64,000 nt of DNA from NCBI GenBank assembly GCA_963713545.1, contig CAVQME010000013.1, forward strand, positions 1 through 64,000. Direction: 5' to 3'. The translations under genes and the position numbers were made by a program. Below the pieces are notes generated by a model, which worked only from the letters and a program-made list of their open reading frames with translations, made no database searches and had not been told where the DNA came from. Shown piece after piece: positions 8,457 through 18,899 of the stretch. The DNA is from CAVPLM01 sp963713545. GTDB lineage: Bacteria; Actinomycetota; Thermoleophilia; RBG-16-64-13. How positions within the stretch are numbered: the stretch's first letter is position 1; every line of letters begins with the position of its first letter.

Positions 8457-9350
8457 CTAGCCTGCCGCCTCGGCTCCTTCCACGGATTCGGCGCCACCTT
8501 CCGCGAGTATCTCGTCAGCCTCTTCCTGCAGATCGTGGGCCTGCACCGCCTCGGCCATGCCCATCAGCATGAGACCGAGGCCCTCGCCGGCCAGCTCCTC
8601 GCTCTCTTCGGCCCTTTCCTCGGAGACTGCTAACTGAGCCTCACCCTCTGCCACTTCTGCCTCGCCCAGCTCGGCCACTGCCTTACTGGTTTGGGCCAGC
8701 ATGCTCGATAGAGAACCGGCGGCGCCCGCTCGTAGGATCACGGTCTCCGCCAGCTGCTTGAGCTGCTCAGTCTTGTTGTCCAAGAACCCCGCGACCACTG
8801 ACGTACCGAGGCTATCGACCACCCCGGTCACCGCCCGTAGCTGCCCGGCGATACCGGCCAGCGCTAAGCCAAGATCCAGGTCTTCGTCGCTCAAAGCTCC
8901 CATGGCAAGGCTTTGGCATGCGATGTCTTGGGAGGCCGCGAGCACCTTGGTACCCTCCAGGACATCCTTGGCTCCAGCAAGGGCCACGACCCGGCCGAGC
9001 TTGGCCACTGCCTCGGCGGCAGCCATGGCGTCGACACCTTGAATCATGTCCTTCCAACTTTTCGCCGCCACGGTGCGACCACCCTCGCTCAGGGCCGTCG
9101 CCAGCTCGGTGCGGTTGCGCCGCTCCGCCCTCTCGGCCGCTTGTTGAGCGGCGGCTTCAATCTCGGCCTTCCCGAGGCTCGGGGCGCTCTTGACCGCTGG
9201 AGCCGTGGTCTGTGCTTCCCCGGGCTTGTGCCTGGTCGGCGCCGCCCGCTTCGGTTTGGTCCTTCTCTTTGTCGCGGAGACCTTACTGGTGCTGGTTGGG
9301 GCTTTCTCGTCTGCCTTTGCGCCCTTGCTTGGTTGATCCTCCTCGGCCAC
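8457..9350 (-). CDS. alanine/glutamate-rich protein of unknown function
   Basis: 297 aa. The GTG at 9350 was chosen because AAGGAGAGGAG precedes it; upstream in-frame codons lack an RBS. Residues 1-75 are low-complexity and basic (Lys/Ala/Pro/Thr, with SATKRRTKPKRAAPTRHK), like a DNA-binding histone-H1 or polyP-binding tail. Residues 80-297 are helical and alanine-rich (GKAEIEAAAQQAAERAERR; LAQTSKAVAELGEAEVAEG), with an acidic C-terminus. The layout (basic disordered tail plus alpha-helical body) resembles phasins or nucleoid-associated proteins, but I see no family motif. It lies about 500 bp downstream of ndvB on the same strand. Confidence 0.65.
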   Translation of the reverse strand: MAEEDQPSKGAKADEKAPTSTSKVSATKRRTKPKRAAPTRHKPGEAQTTAPAVKSAPSLGKAEIEAAAQQAAERAERRNRTELATALSEGGRTVAAKSWKDMIQGVDAMAAAEAVAKLGRVVALAGAKDVLEGTKVLAASQDIACQSLAMGALSDEDLDLGLALAGIAGQLRAVTGVVDSLGTSVVAGFLDNKTEQLKQLAETVILRAGAAGSLSSMLAQTSKAVAELGEAEVAEGEAQLAVSEERAEESEELAGEGLGLMLMGMAEAVQAHDLQEEADEILAEGGAESVEGAEAAG

Positions 9351-9854
9351 CTCTGCTCCTCTCCTTGGCGCTGATCCTCGCTCTGACCGGAATGGTTCCA
9401 TCCTGCTTCTTGGGAACGGTGGGGCACAGCGACTTTTACCCGGTTGCGGCACCCACTAAGCTCGGAGGCCGCAAGCGCGGGGTCAGCGGCGAGGCAATAG
9501 ATCTTGGTTGTATCCAGGTCGGGCGACCAAGTCGGGCACCCAAAAATGGCACAAAGAAGTGAGCCCCGAGTGACCTCGCTTTTCCTTCTCAGCTACATCG
9601 ACTGGCCGGCTGCACCGCTTGTTCAGCGGATCCCGCTTTCCCTCGGATGCTGCCCGCGCTTGTCTCGACTGATAGAATGCGCCTACCTCTTGGGACTCAC
9701 AATACGTTTATGCTCACCCTTCGCCTTTCTCAAACCTCATCCGACGCGTTGTAAACCCCGGAGCCGGGGATGTTGCTGGCAAAGAGATCGCGGTCCTCGG
9801 GCACTGAGCAAGGATCACTTCGCAGGTGCCGCAACCCGCAGGTCGGCGGTCCGC
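9351..9854. other. intergenic region after ndvB
   Basis: About 500 bp between the ndvB stop and the next minus-strand gene. It contains a short hairpin CCCCGG-AG-CCGGGG at 9756-9769, followed on the minus strand by TTTAC, a possible weak ndvB terminator. No supported gene. Confidence 0.4.
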
Positions 9855-12800
9855 CTAGCCCAATTCCACCTCAACGTAGTGGTCGCGCCGATCATCCACG
9901 AGAGGGATGGTGCCTTGGAGGGGACGGGTCTGAGCGAGGTCTGCGCCATCCACGGTGACGCGTCTTACACGCTGTGCCCCGACGGGCTCGGGTTCCCGTT
10001 CACGTTCATGATCGCCAGGTCTGCCTTCTGTCTGCTTGACGGTGATGTGATAGAAGGTTTCGCGGTACCGGTAGTGGATCTTGTACGATTCCCACTCCTT
10101 CGGGATCAGCGGCGCCAGGCGCAGCTTGTCTATCTCCAGGTGGAGGCCGATCAGTGTTTCCACGGCCAGCCGGTACATCCAGCCGGCGGCGCCGGTGTAC
10201 CAGCTCCAGCCGCCCCGGCCGTCGTGCGGCGGCATGGCGTAGATGTCGGCACATACGACGTACGGCTCGACTTTGTAGAGCTCGACGTCCGCCGCCTGGC
10301 TGCTGTGATGGATGGGGTTGAGCATGGAGAAAAGCTCCCAGGCACGCTCCACGTCGCCCATCATAGCGAAGGCCATCGCAGTCCAGATTGCCGCGTGAGT
10401 GTACTGGCCCCCGTTCTCGCGGACGCCGGGCACGTATCCCTTGATGTAACCGGGCTCCAAGGAGGACGTGTCGAAGGGAGGATCGAGCAGCTTGATGAGG
10501 CCCGCGTCGCGCTTGACCAGCAGCCCGTCTACCGCCGCCATGGCCTGGCGAGCGCGCAGAGGGTCTCCGGCCCCGGATATCACCGCCCAGCTCTGGCTGA
10601 TCGAGTCGATGCGGCATTCGTCGTTGGCAGAAGAACCCAAAGGCGTGCCATCGTCAAAGTATGCCCGCCGGTACCAGCCGCCGTCCCAAGCATGGGCCTC
10701 TATGTTGGCCCGGAGTTCCTCCGCCTGTCCCGTGCACAACTGGGCCAGTTCATCGTCTCCACGACTCCGGGCTAGGTCTCCGAAAAGGCGCAGATTCTCG
10801 TGGAGGAACCAGGCGAGCCACACGCTCTCCCCCTTGCCCTCACGACCGACGAGGTTCATGCCGTCGTTCCAGTCGCCGGTCCCCATGAGCGGCAATCCGT
10901 GGCGACCGAAACGCAGACCGTGCTTGATCGAACGCACGCAATGTTCGAAGAGGGTCGCCGTCTCCGTCGAACGCTGAGGCTGATCGTAGTAAGCCTCCTC
11001 CTCGGGATTCAATTCCCGGCCTTCAAGGAAGGAGGCCGGCTCATCGAGCACCCCTGTATCGCCTGTGGCCAGCACGTACCGACAGGTCGCGTACGGCAAC
11101 CAGAGATAGTCGTCAGAGGAATGCGTCCGCACGCCCTGCCCATCGGGTGGATGCCACCAGTGCTGCACGTCGCCCGCCCGAAACTGGCGTTCGGCACAGC
11201 GGAGCAGATGCTCGCGCGCGATCCACGGAGTCGCGTGAATCAGAGCCATCGTGTCCTGCAGTTGGTCGCGAAAACCGTAGGCGCCACCCGATTGGTAGTA
11301 GCCGCTGCGTCCCCAGAACCGACAAGAGAGAGTCTGATAGATCAGCCATCCATTGGCCAGCACGTCGAGCGCGCGGTCCGGAGTCTCGAGATACACCGCG
11401 CCAAGAGCCTGGTTCCAGTGCGCCCATACTGCCTCCAGTGCCTGGCGGGCGCCGGCCGGACCCCCGAATCGCTGCACCAACCGCCGGGCTTCGTCCTCGT
11501 TGCCCGCTGCTCCGATCACGAACACGATGTCCCGCTCCTGCCCATGGGCCAGTTCGAACTGGGTCTGCATCGCCGCGCACGGATCGAGCCCGGCACCGGT
11601 CTTGCCGGACAGCCGCGCGCGCCACATGGCTGCCGGGTCCTTGAGGGAGCCGTTGCGACCGATGAACTCGGCCCGGTTTCCGGTGACAGTCCGCCGTGCT
11701 TCGCTCGCCTGTACGAAGACCACTCGGCCGAGCCGGTGGCGGGAATACGGGTTGCGGGCGAACAGCGCCCCGCTGTGAGCATCCTTTTCGGTCACAACAT
11801 GCATGAGATTGGCGTGTCGCCATTCGCCCAGCACCAACTCCCAGTACCCCGTGAGCGACAGTCGCCGGGGACGCCCGGAGTGGTTGCGAAGCTTCACGGA
11901 CACGAACTTCACAGGCGAGTCCATCGCGACATAGGTGGACAGCTCCGAGAAGATCCCCGATTCGTCGTGCTCGAACACGCTGTAGCCGAACCCGTGCCGG
12001 CACACATACCCGGACCGGCCGGGAGCCGGCAACGGTGTGGGCGACCAGAAGGCGCCAGTCTCCTCGTCCCGAATGTACAACGCCTCGCCGCTGCTGTCGC
12101 TGACCGGATCGTTATGAAAGGTGGTCAAGCGGAACTCGTGAGCGTTCTCCGCCCACGTATAGGCGCTCCCGTTCTCGCTGACCACTGTTCCGGCATAGGG
12201 ACTGGCGATCACGTTCGCCCAAGGCGCAGGCGTGCTCCGCCCCGGCTCCAGGTTGATGACATATTCACGGCCGTCAAGCGTAAATCCGCCGAGGCCGTTG
12301 TGAAAGAGGCTGTCCCGCCTCGGCAGCGGCTCGAGCGGTTCGACCGCCGGTTGTCGCGAGGGTTCAAGCACTCCCGGTAGGCGCTCGGCCGGCGCCCTGC
12401 GTTGCACCTGCTCGGCGAGCGTCTCGACCGTGGCGGCGAGCACCACGCGGGCGGCCGCCTGGAACAGTACCCGGTCTTCTTCGGACAGCTCTTCAGCACG
12501 CCGGACGAAGACACCGCCGGGCTTGTCGATGACCGCTGCTTCGGGCCCCGCGTTTATCAGGCCCATGATCTCGTCATGCAGGACCGCCCGGTAACCCGAG
12601 AAGTCCTCGTTCAGAATCACCAAGTCTGCCGCCAAGCCCTTGATCCTCCAATAGGCGTGGGCCTGCAAGGCCTGCTTCACAAGGTCGATGCGACTCACAT
12701 CACCGATGCGTACCAGGACGATAGGCAGGTCCCCCGAGATGCCGAAGCGCCAGAGCCCGGGCTGGCCAAGCTGGTTGCGCGAGACGATGCTGGGAGCGGC

Positions 12801-15800
12801 TCGCCGGAGAGCATTCCCGTGGATGACCGACGTGGCGAGCCGGCCATAGATCTGGGCTTCCGCCTCGCTGACACTGAGCAGGCGCAGCACCTCCTGGCTT
12901 TGGAACCAAGCCATCTCGAACGCACGCTCAACGAGGTGCCGGTCGCCATACTTCTCGATCAGAGCCACAGCCGCTTCGCGGGTCTCCGCGACGCCGGAGA
13001 TCATCTGCACGGTGGCCGACTCGTCGGGAGATAACGTCACCGGGCTGCGGATGGCCACGATGGGATCAAGGACCGACCCCTCGCTGTTCGACAATGTCGC
13101 TCGTCCGTCGATGTCGTCGAATGCCACCGGGTTCGCCGCCGTTCTTCCCCGACCTATGAACCGGGCACGGTCGGTCTCATAGGAGGTCTCGGGGGCGACA
13201 GCGCGAGGCACCGCCAACAGATGGAACATCCACGGCGTCTGCTCTTCCGGGGTTCGGGGTCGCCGCTTGCAGAGGATGGCTCTGTGCCTGGAAAGGATCT
13301 CGGTCTGCACAAACAGGTTGCTGAAGACACGATGGCCCAGGTCGGCCTCCAAGGGCGCCATGACCACTTCCGCGTAGCTCGTCACCTCGATCTCGCGGGT
13401 GTCGTCCGACAGATTGGTGAGGGTCACTCGGCGGATCTCGACGTCGTCTTCGGGCGACACGCAGATCTCGGTGTGCGCTTCGATCGCATGATCGACTCTG
13501 CGGTACTCGGCGCGCGCCTGCACGAAGACCGCCTCGTAATGCTCGGCCTTGCTTCGCGTCGGTTGATAGGCGGTCGACCAGTAGCTCCCCGTCTTGCGAT
13601 CACGCAGATAGATGAACGTGCCATAGCCGTCGCACGTCGCGTCCTCGCGCCAACGCGTCACGGCCAGGTCGCGCCAGCGGCTGTAGCCGCCGCCCGCGTG
13701 GGTGGCCATGACGTGGTAGCGGCCGTTGGACAGCAGGTGAACCTCGGGTAGTGGCGTGTTCGGGTCGGTGAGCACGCGAAGGATGGCACCCGCCTCCGTG
13801 GCGGCGGCTCGTCCTTCCTCGGCCACCTCGCCGGCGCGCGGGTGTACGGTGACCGCATGCTTGGGCACCCGTTCTTGCAGCAGCAATTCGGTGGTGCGGA
13901 CGAGCGGGTCAGACAGAAATCGGCGCTGCATCGGTCCATCGAGCAGCGCATGCGCAAGCGCCAACAGCGTCATCCCTTGGTGGTGGGCCATGAAGCAGCG
14001 CACGACCGCGTGGTTCCTCCCAGGGAGCACGCGCGACGGGGTATAGTCGACTGCTTCGTACAGCCCGTATTGGCCAAGAAAGCCCCCGGCGGTGAGGGTC
14101 TGCAGATTGCGACACGCGTCGCGGGGGACGACCGTCAGGGCGAGCGCAGTCGCATAAGGGGCGACGACCAGATCCTCCGCCAGTCCGCGTTTGAAACCCA
14201 GCCCGGGGACGCCGAACGCTCGGTACTGATATACCTGATTCATGTCAACGGCGTTGTAGCACGACTCCGAGATGCCCCAGGGAACGTGACGTTGCCGTCC
14301 GTACTCGATCTGGTGCGAGACAGCGGCCCGGCAGGCCTGCTCCAGCAGCGTGTTCTCGAAGCTGGGTAGAAACAACCGCGGCAGAAGGTATTCGAACATC
14401 GAGCCGCTCCACGACATCAAGCTGATGTCGCCACCATGACTCGTGAGCAGGCGGCCCAGAGCGAACCAGTGTTTCTGAGGCACTTGCCCCTCCGCGATGA
14501 GCAAGAAGCTCGTGAGGCGGGCTTCAGATGCCAGCAGGTCGTACCAGCCCGGATCACGCCGCCGCTCGCCCACGTCGTAGCCGATGCTCAGCAGGTCTCG
14601 CGCCGGATCGTAGAGGAAATCGAAATCCATCGCCGATAGTGCATGACACCGGGCGATCAGACCGTCGATGACCTCCAGCCACTTCTCCGCCACGGATCCG
14701 CCACCGGGTGACCGTTGCCCGGGGTCATCGGGAAGCGCGTCGGCTGCGGCCACCTCCTCCAAGGTGGGCAGCTTGTCGGAGGGCCGGGGTTCGGGTACCA
14801 ACGACCTCAGGTCGTCGCGAAACCTGCGGCATTGGCGATTGAGCGCGCGTGCCCAGTATCGGAACTCGCCCGCGTTCTCCGCGGATGGCCCGGCGACCAA
14901 TCCCTTGGTGGCACGGTAGAGCTCCTCCAGCAACGCTTGCGCGGCTGCAAGTCTCTCCCCACCACCATTCACCGACTGAAGCGCGCTCTGCAAGGACTTG
15001 ATCTGCCTCTCCAGCTCGGAGGCCGCCGGCGATGGCGTGTGGGCCGCCAGCGCCAGCAAGGTATCCTCGAGGCCCTCAAACGTACGGTGGCTCAGCACCG
15101 GCTGGTTCTTCAGCTCGCTGAGGCCCGCTCGCAAGGCCAGCAGGCTTCCGGCCAGATTGCCGCTGTCGACAGAGGAGATGTACTGAGGGTGTAGCGGTAG
15201 CAGCGTGCGCGTGTCGTACCAGTTGTAGAAATGGCCGCGAAAGCGCTCGAGTTTCTCCATCGTTCTCAGGGCCCGATCGGTCCGGCGCAGCAACTCGCCC
15301 GTGGAGATATATCCGAAATCATGCGCGGCCAGATTCGCTAGAAGCGCCATTCCCATGTTCGTCGGCGATGTGCGCGGGGCGACGGTTGGAGAGGGATACT
15401 CCTGGTAGTTGTCGGGTGGCAGCCAGTTGTGCTCGGGACCGACGAAATCTGCGAAGTAGCGCCATGTCTGCCGGGACAAGCCTCGCAGGAACATCTGTTG
15501 CTGGCTGGTCAGGGCCGACGCGATCGGTCGCAAGGGCGCGCTGATCCACCAGGCGACGATGGGCGACGCCAGCCAGAGGACCAGCACCGGGACGACAAAC
15601 GGCCAATCGGCCAATCGGGTAGTGGGCACTATGACCAGCACCACCGCCAGGGCGACGGCCAAGACAGGGCCGATCCACATCTCAAGAAGGAAGCCCTGCG
15701 GCGTGCGGCACGCGTTGCGGCGGCCATAAGAGGGCATGTACCACAGCAGCAGCCCCCGCCGGGTAAAGAGCATCTTCACGCGCGAGCGGAGAATGGCATC

Positions 15801-18500
15801 CAGGTAGACAAGCGCGTCGTACGGCAAGAGAACCAGGCTCAACAACGCGCGCACGAGCGGACGGGCCGCGGCCCTGCCGCTGAGCAGCAAGTGCACCGGC
15901 CATCCCCATTCTTCAGGCTTTCGGACAAGCTCGATGGCCACGGTCAGCAGGGGAGGCAAGAACAACACCCCGAGAACCAGCAACTCCCACAACCACGAGG
16001 GTCCTGGGCCCCACAGCCATCCCCCCAGCAGTAACGCGACGAGCGCCGCCGGCACGAGGCTGCGACGCAGGTTGTCGAAAAGCTTCCAGACCGACAACGG
16101 AGAGAGTGGATTCGGCCGCCGTTTCCCATCCGGCCCGGGCACACGGGGGAGCAGCCAGCCGGCAAGCTGCCAGTCGCCCCTTGTCCACCGGTGCCTCCGG
16201 CTGGCCTCCATGGCGTAGCTGATGGGATGCTCTTCGATAAGATCGACATCCGTCACCAGGGCCGAGCGCGCGTAACCGCTCTCCAGGAGGTCGTGACTGA
16301 GAATCAGGTTCTCAGGAAAACGGCCGTGTACGGCCCGCGAGAACGCCTCGACATCGTAGATGCCCTTGCCGATGAACGAACCTTCGCCGAAGAGGTCCTG
16401 ATAGACGTCGGAGACCTCGCGTGTATACGGATCGATGCCCGCTTCGCCGGCGAACAGACGCGTGAACCACGAACCGCTGGTGCTCGTGAGGCTGATCGAG
16501 GCGCGCGGCTGCAGGATCGCGTACCCCTCGACCACGCGGCCCTTCTTCGCGTCGTACAACGGCCGATTGAGCGGATGAGCCATGTTGCCGGCGAGCGGGT
16601 ACGCCGCGTCCCGGGGCAGTTGCGTGTCGGTGTCGAGGGTGATGACGTACCTGATCGACCCAAGGACGGACCGATCACCCACTATGTCTGAAAACGCCGA
16701 TTCGGCCCCACCCGCGATCCGGGTCGACGGCGGGGCCTCTCCCGACCGGGCCTCCAGCAGAAGCGCGTTGAACTGCTCGAGCTTGCCCCGCTTGCGTTCG
16801 TAGCCCATCCAGACCCGCTCGTACGGATTCCACACCCTCGGGCGGTGAAACATATAGAAGATGCCGGGGCGGTCCTCGCCGTACGTATCGTTGAGCGCCT
16901 CAATGCCGGTCCGGGCCAGGCCGACCAAAGTCTCGTCGCCCGGCTGGGTGCGCTCGGGAGCGTCACGGAAGTCCGTAAGCAGAGCAAAGAACAGGTTGGG
17001 ATCACGATTGCCGAGATAGCGTATCTCCAGAGCTTCCAGAAGGTCCGCGACGTCTTCTTCCGAGCTGACCAAGGTGGGGACGACCACCATCGTTCGATGA
17101 TCAGCCGGGATACCAGCGCTGAAGTCCAGCCGAGGCAGCACCCGTGGCGGCACGGTGACCGTGATCAACATGTTGACGATGGGAACGACCAGCGCAGAGG
17201 CAGCAAAAAGGCCGATGATAGCGAAGAACACCGCCCAGCCGTAACCCTGCTCGAACGCACCTACGTAGACGACCAGGAAGGCCACGGCCAGCCCCGTGAG
17301 TACCAGAATGGGCGCGAGGTACAAGAACAGGCGAAAAGACCGGGCAACCCGGGTGATGCGCACCATGAGCGGCACCTTGCTGTCCATCGCCCGCTCCAGC
17401 ACGGGCCGGCCCTTACCGATGAGGTAATGACCGACGTGGGCGCTACGATCTTCTCGGCCCGATTGGCCGGCAGCGGCCTGGGCAAGACCCAGGGCCGCCC
17501 GCGTCACCTCCAGCTCGCTATGCACGCTTCCGCTCGTTACGGCCTCCACAGCATGCCGGTAGCGGTCGCGCGTGGGGAAATCCTGCGACGCGTAGACTCC
17601 TGCCGGATCGAGGCGCAGTAGATGCTCGACTAGGCTAAGTTCCTCGACGAACTTTCCCCAGTCCATTGCCGCTATGAAGCGCAGGCTCCCCACGCTGTTC
17701 GAGATGGAGATCTGATCGGCCGCCGCCGTGCGGCCGGCCGCCTCCAGGAGCTGCACCCCGCTCACACCCTGCTCGGAAAGTCGCTGCTCCAGCCAAGTCT
17801 GGACGAAAGCCAAGGCAGGCCCCTGGACCTGCAGTCGTGCGTAGAAGTCCTCCACAAACGGGGCGGTCAGCGGCACATCAGCATCCGCAAACTCCGCGAG
17901 GATATGGATGAGCTGTTTGGGCTCTCCTTCGGCCGCTGCGAGCATACGATCGGCCCAAGCGATAGCCACGTCGCGCTCCTCGCGACGGCGAGCGATGCAC
18001 CCCCCCACACGACGAACGTTCTCTAGTAAGGCCAGCCGTAGCATGATCGGGAAAGCCCACAGCTCACCCAGATTCAGCGGCTCGGCGGTTTGGTACGCAG
18101 CGAGGAAGGCCGTGGCGTTGTCCCGATCGACGCGACCATCCTGATGGGAGATCAGCTCAATGGCGACGTCATAGATCCGAGGGAAACCGGCCATGGGGCC
18201 GCCGGCCAGTCGCGGCAGTTGCCGGCTATACGGGCGGGGCAGATCCCGGCGGGCCAGTGCGATCTGTTGCTCGATGAGATAGAAGTTGTCGAGCAACCAG
18301 GCCTCAGCCGGCAGGATCCGCTGTCCCGCTGTGGTCGCGGCGGTCACCACTTCGTAAGCGGTTAGGAGCGCGCCTTCGTTCTCTGTGAGCCGGTGAAGCA
18401 GCCTGTCTCGCCCCGGACGCCGATCCACGCTGTGAGTGCCTGCCAGGGCCACGGCGTAATGCTTCAGTTGGTCGGCACCGAGGAGTTCGGAGCGCAGCAA
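9855..18500 (-). CDS. ndvB: cyclic beta-1,2-glucan synthase-like protein (GT84 + GH94)
   Basis: 2881 aa, close to rhizobial NdvB/Brucella Cgs (about 2830-2870 aa). Order: N-terminal helical region; membrane segments around 395-445; GT84 glycosyltransferase region (about 460-800) with DTDTQLPRD and an RRHRWTRGDWQ motif; membrane segments around 820-1010; a large linker/carbohydrate-binding part; and a C-terminal GH94 phosphorylase module with GTGDWNDGMNLVG. In NdvB the GT84 domain makes UDP-glucose-dependent beta-1,2-glucan on the protein and the GH94 domain trims it before cyclisation; that is family knowledge. The start is doubtful: the TTG at 18500 has no RBS, and the open frame continues to a TGA at 18585-18587. 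A GTG in another frame, just before an AAAAGGGG tract, would extend the protein if one base were miscalled. Confidence 0.92.
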   Translation of the reverse strand: MLRSELLGADQLKHYAVALAGTHSVDRRPGRDRLLHRLTENEGALLTAYEVVTAATTAGQRILPAEAWLLDNFYLIEQQIALARRDLPRPYSRQLPRLAGGPMAGFPRIYDVAIELISHQDGRVDRDNATAFLAAYQTAEPLNLGELWAFPIMLRLALLENVRRVGGCIARRREERDVAIAWADRMLAAAEGEPKQLIHILAEFADADVPLTAPFVEDFYARLQVQGPALAFVQTWLEQRLSEQGVSGVQLLEAAGRTAAADQISISNSVGSLRFIAAMDWGKFVEELSLVEHLLRLDPAGVYASQDFPTRDRYRHAVEAVTSGSVHSELEVTRAALGLAQAAAGQSGREDRSAHVGHYLIGKGRPVLERAMDSKVPLMVRITRVARSFRLFLYLAPILVLTGLAVAFLVVYVGAFEQGYGWAVFFAIIGLFAASALVVPIVNMLITVTVPPRVLPRLDFSAGIPADHRTMVVVPTLVSSEEDVADLLEALEIRYLGNRDPNLFFALLTDFRDAPERTQPGDETLVGLARTGIEALNDTYGEDRPGIFYMFHRPRVWNPYERVWMGYERKRGKLEQFNALLLEARSGEAPPSTRIAGGAESAFSDIVGDRSVLGSIRYVITLDTDTQLPRDAAYPLAGNMAHPLNRPLYDAKKGRVVEGYAILQPRASISLTSTSGSWFTRLFAGEAGIDPYTREVSDVYQDLFGEGSFIGKGIYDVEAFSRAVHGRFPENLILSHDLLESGYARSALVTDVDLIEEHPISYAMEASRRHRWTRGDWQLAGWLLPRVPGPDGKRRPNPLSPLSVWKLFDNLRRSLVPAALVALLLGGWLWGPGPSWLWELLVLGVLFLPPLLTVAIELVRKPEEWGWPVHLLLSGRAAARPLVRALLSLVLLPYDALVYLDAILRSRVKMLFTRRGLLLWYMPSYGRRNACRTPQGFLLEMWIGPVLAVALAVVLVIVPTTRLADWPFVVPVLVLWLASPIVAWWISAPLRPIASALTSQQQMFLRGLSRQTWRYFADFVGPEHNWLPPDNYQEYPSPTVAPRTSPTNMGMALLANLAAHDFGYISTGELLRRTDRALRTMEKLERFRGHFYNWYDTRTLLPLHPQYISSVDSGNLAGSLLALRAGLSELKNQPVLSHRTFEGLEDTLLALAAHTPSPAASELERQIKSLQSALQSVNGGGERLAAAQALLEELYRATKGLVAGPSAENAGEFRYWARALNRQCRRFRDDLRSLVPEPRPSDKLPTLEEVAAADALPDDPGQRSPGGGSVAEKWLEVIDGLIARCHALSAMDFDFLYDPARDLLSIGYDVGERRRDPGWYDLLASEARLTSFLLIAEGQVPQKHWFALGRLLTSHGGDISLMSWSGSMFEYLLPRLFLPSFENTLLEQACRAAVSHQIEYGRQRHVPWGISESCYNAVDMNQVYQYRAFGVPGLGFKRGLAEDLVVAPYATALALTVVPRDACRNLQTLTAGGFLGQYGLYEAVDYTPSRVLPGRNHAVVRCFMAHHQGMTLLALAHALLDGPMQRRFLSDPLVRTTELLLQERVPKHAVTVHPRAGEVAEEGRAAATEAGAILRVLTDPNTPLPEVHLLSNGRYHVMATHAGGGYSRWRDLAVTRWREDATCDGYGTFIYLRDRKTGSYWSTAYQPTRSKAEHYEAVFVQARAEYRRVDHAIEAHTEICVSPEDDVEIRRVTLTNLSDDTREIEVTSYAEVVMAPLEADLGHRVFSNLFVQTEILSRHRAILCKRRPRTPEEQTPWMFHLLAVPRAVAPETSYETDRARFIGRGRTAANPVAFDDIDGRATLSNSEGSVLDPIVAIRSPVTLSPDESATVQMISGVAETREAAVALIEKYGDRHLVERAFEMAWFQSQEVLRLLSVSEAEAQIYGRLATSVIHGNALRRAAPSIVSRNQLGQPGLWRFGISGDLPIVLVRIGDVSRIDLVKQALQAHAYWRIKGLAADLVILNEDFSGYRAVLHDEIMGLINAGPEAAVIDKPGGVFVRRAEELSEEDRVLFQAAARVVLAATVETLAEQVQRRAPAERLPGVLEPSRQPAVEPLEPLPRRDSLFHNGLGGFTLDGREYVINLEPGRSTPAPWANVIASPYAGTVVSENGSAYTWAENAHEFRLTTFHNDPVSDSSGEALYIRDEETGAFWSPTPLPAPGRSGYVCRHGFGYSVFEHDESGIFSELSTYVAMDSPVKFVSVKLRNHSGRPRRLSLTGYWELVLGEWRHANLMHVVTEKDAHSGALFARNPYSRHRLGRVVFVQASEARRTVTGNRAEFIGRNGSLKDPAAMWRARLSGKTGAGLDPCAAMQTQFELAHGQERDIVFVIGAAGNEDEARRLVQRFGGPAGARQALEAVWAHWNQALGAVYLETPDRALDVLANGWLIYQTLSCRFWGRSGYYQSGGAYGFRDQLQDTMALIHATPWIAREHLLRCAERQFRAGDVQHWWHPPDGQGVRTHSSDDYLWLPYATCRYVLATGDTGVLDEPASFLEGRELNPEEEAYYDQPQRSTETATLFEHCVRSIKHGLRFGRHGLPLMGTGDWNDGMNLVGREGKGESVWLAWFLHENLRLFGDLARSRGDDELAQLCTGQAEELRANIEAHAWDGGWYRRAYFDDGTPLGSSANDECRIDSISQSWAVISGAGDPLRARQAMAAVDGLLVKRDAGLIKLLDPPFDTSSLEPGYIKGYVPGVRENGGQYTHAAIWTAMAFAMMGDVERAWELFSMLNPIHHSSQAADVELYKVEPYVVCADIYAMPPHDGRGGWSWYTGAAGWMYRLAVETLIGLHLEIDKLRLAPLIPKEWESYKIHYRYRETFYHITVKQTEGRPGDHEREREPEPVGAQRVRRVTVDGADLAQTRPLQGTIPLVDDRRDHYVEVELG

Positions 18501-18899
18501 GTCGGCGTCCCAGTCGCTGCGCAGCCGGCCTCGCTGTTGTGCCCCAAATCCTAGCCTTCGGAAGACTATGGCATCCCCTTTTGTTCAGCCGCACTACACC
18601 TCTAAACGGTACCATTTGAAAAGCCGCGGGGAAACACGGCGGGGCGGAGAACTAGGGATACGCGGGCGGTCCGTTTCGTTCGCGGGACAGGGCCTTGTTT
18701 GCATCGCAGCATGGAGCCCCAAGACATGGACAAAGGCGGCCGCTCAGGCTTTGCAGCAGTGAGGGCCTTCTCACCTCATTCGAGAAGTGGACGGCTCCGA
18801 GCTGCCGCGGGACTGCTTGGGGTACTATGCACCTATGCAGCCGAAGGCCCAGCGTGGGTCGGACTGGACGCTGAAGTAGAGAGTGGGGAGTAGGGCAAG
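18501..18899. other. divergent intergenic region between ndvB and xpaC-like gene
   Basis: About 400 bp that must hold promoters for both directions. TACTAT near 18823 could be a -10 box for the plus-strand pair, without a clear -35. No supported gene. Confidence 0.3.

Noticed and set aside
9504..10775. 423-aa plus-strand open frame
   Set aside because: It runs antisense to the end of ndvB and has no recognisable domain; ndvB motifs on the other strand are certain.
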